From contig DMMN01000211.1 of the NCBI GenBank assembly GCA_003453835.1, positions 3,265-9,915 on the forward strand: 6,651 nucleotides of DNA, read 5' to 3'. Position numbers and translations under genes: made by a program. Positions 6,480-6,651 of the stretch are shown here, in pieces. The notes below the pieces were generated by a model. That model was not told where the DNA came from. It did not search any database and was given only the letters and a program-made list of their open reading frames with translations. This DNA is from Bacteroidota bacterium (GTDB lineage Bacteria; Bacteroidota; Ignavibacteria; UBA10030). The first letter of the stretch is position 1, and the number at the start of each line of letters is the position of its first letter.

Positions 6480-6651
6480 AATGGCTCGAGCGCTTCGACG
6501 ATCTGCTGAACAGGATGGAAGGGGGGCTCATCATCGTGTTCCTGACGGTGATGGTGCTGCTGGCCTTTCTTCAGGTTGTTCTCCGCAACGTGTTCTCTGC
6601 GGGGATTCTCTGGGGAGACGTCCTCCTTCGCCATCTCGTATTGTGGATCGG
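6476..6651 (+). CDS. dctQ: TRAP transporter small permease, DctQ family, N-terminal part, runs off right edge
   Basis: Small membrane subunit of the tripartite transporter, which supports the large DctM channel subunit in ion-driven uptake. 58 codons are visible. ATG at 6476 overlaps the receptor's TGA by 4 bases (ATGA), so translation is coupled. The first membrane helix spans about 18-36 (LIIVFLTVMVLLAFLQVVL) and is followed by the family signature LRNVFSAGILWGDVLLRHLVLWI (36-58), including the conserved Arg37, Trp46, Asp48 and Arg52. The large permease DctM, possibly fused as in some TPAT systems, should follow beyond the window. Confidence 0.93.
   Translation, partial: MKWLERFDDLLNRMEGGLIIVFLTVMVLLAFLQVVLRNVFSAGILWGDVLLRHLVLWI

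Overview
This looks like a chromosomal window of a Gram-negative (diderm) bacterium of medium GC. The evidence is a lipid A-pathway-type LpxH pyrophosphatase, a class A penicillin-binding protein, a lipobox lipoprotein and a TRAP transporter with an exported solute receptor. Start codons mostly lack strong Shine-Dalgarno sequences. The LpxH style (FSDAHLG) and the palindromic intergenic repeats remind me of the Bacteroidota/Chlorobi/Ignavibacteria side of the tree, but that placement is inference. No rRNA, tRNA, CRISPR array, insertion sequence or phage gene is visible.

The left two thirds (1-3953) read leftward on the minus strand. In order of transcription they are an OmpR-family response regulator (start 3953), its membrane histidine kinase (4-base ATGA overlap), a 219-base gap with a candidate promoter and a hairpin next to the start codon, an LpxH-like UDP-2,3-diacylglucosamine pyrophosphatase, and the first 263 codons of a class A penicillin-binding protein (GT51 domain) that runs off the left edge. 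These pair a sensor system with envelope-building genes, but whether they share regulation is not shown.

From 3954 to 4543 is a 590-base divergent intergenic region. It carries an 11-base direct repeat close to the regulator start, two related copies of an imperfect palindromic element (about 56-60 bases each) plus an 8-base inverted repeat, and a candidate promoter facing right (TTGGAA, 17 bases, TATATT).

The right third (4544-6651) reads rightward. A TatT-type helical-repeat lipoprotein, a DctP-family solute receptor and the start of a DctQ small permease (overlapping the receptor stop by 4 bases) together match a tetratricopeptide-associated TRAP transporter (TPAT), the arrangement described in Treponema pallidum as Tp0956/Tp0957. 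The large permease (DctM) is expected just beyond the right edge. The receptor lacks both arginines that normally grip the carboxylate of TRAP substrates, which points to an unusual, probably non-classical ligand. This is the most interesting signal in the window.
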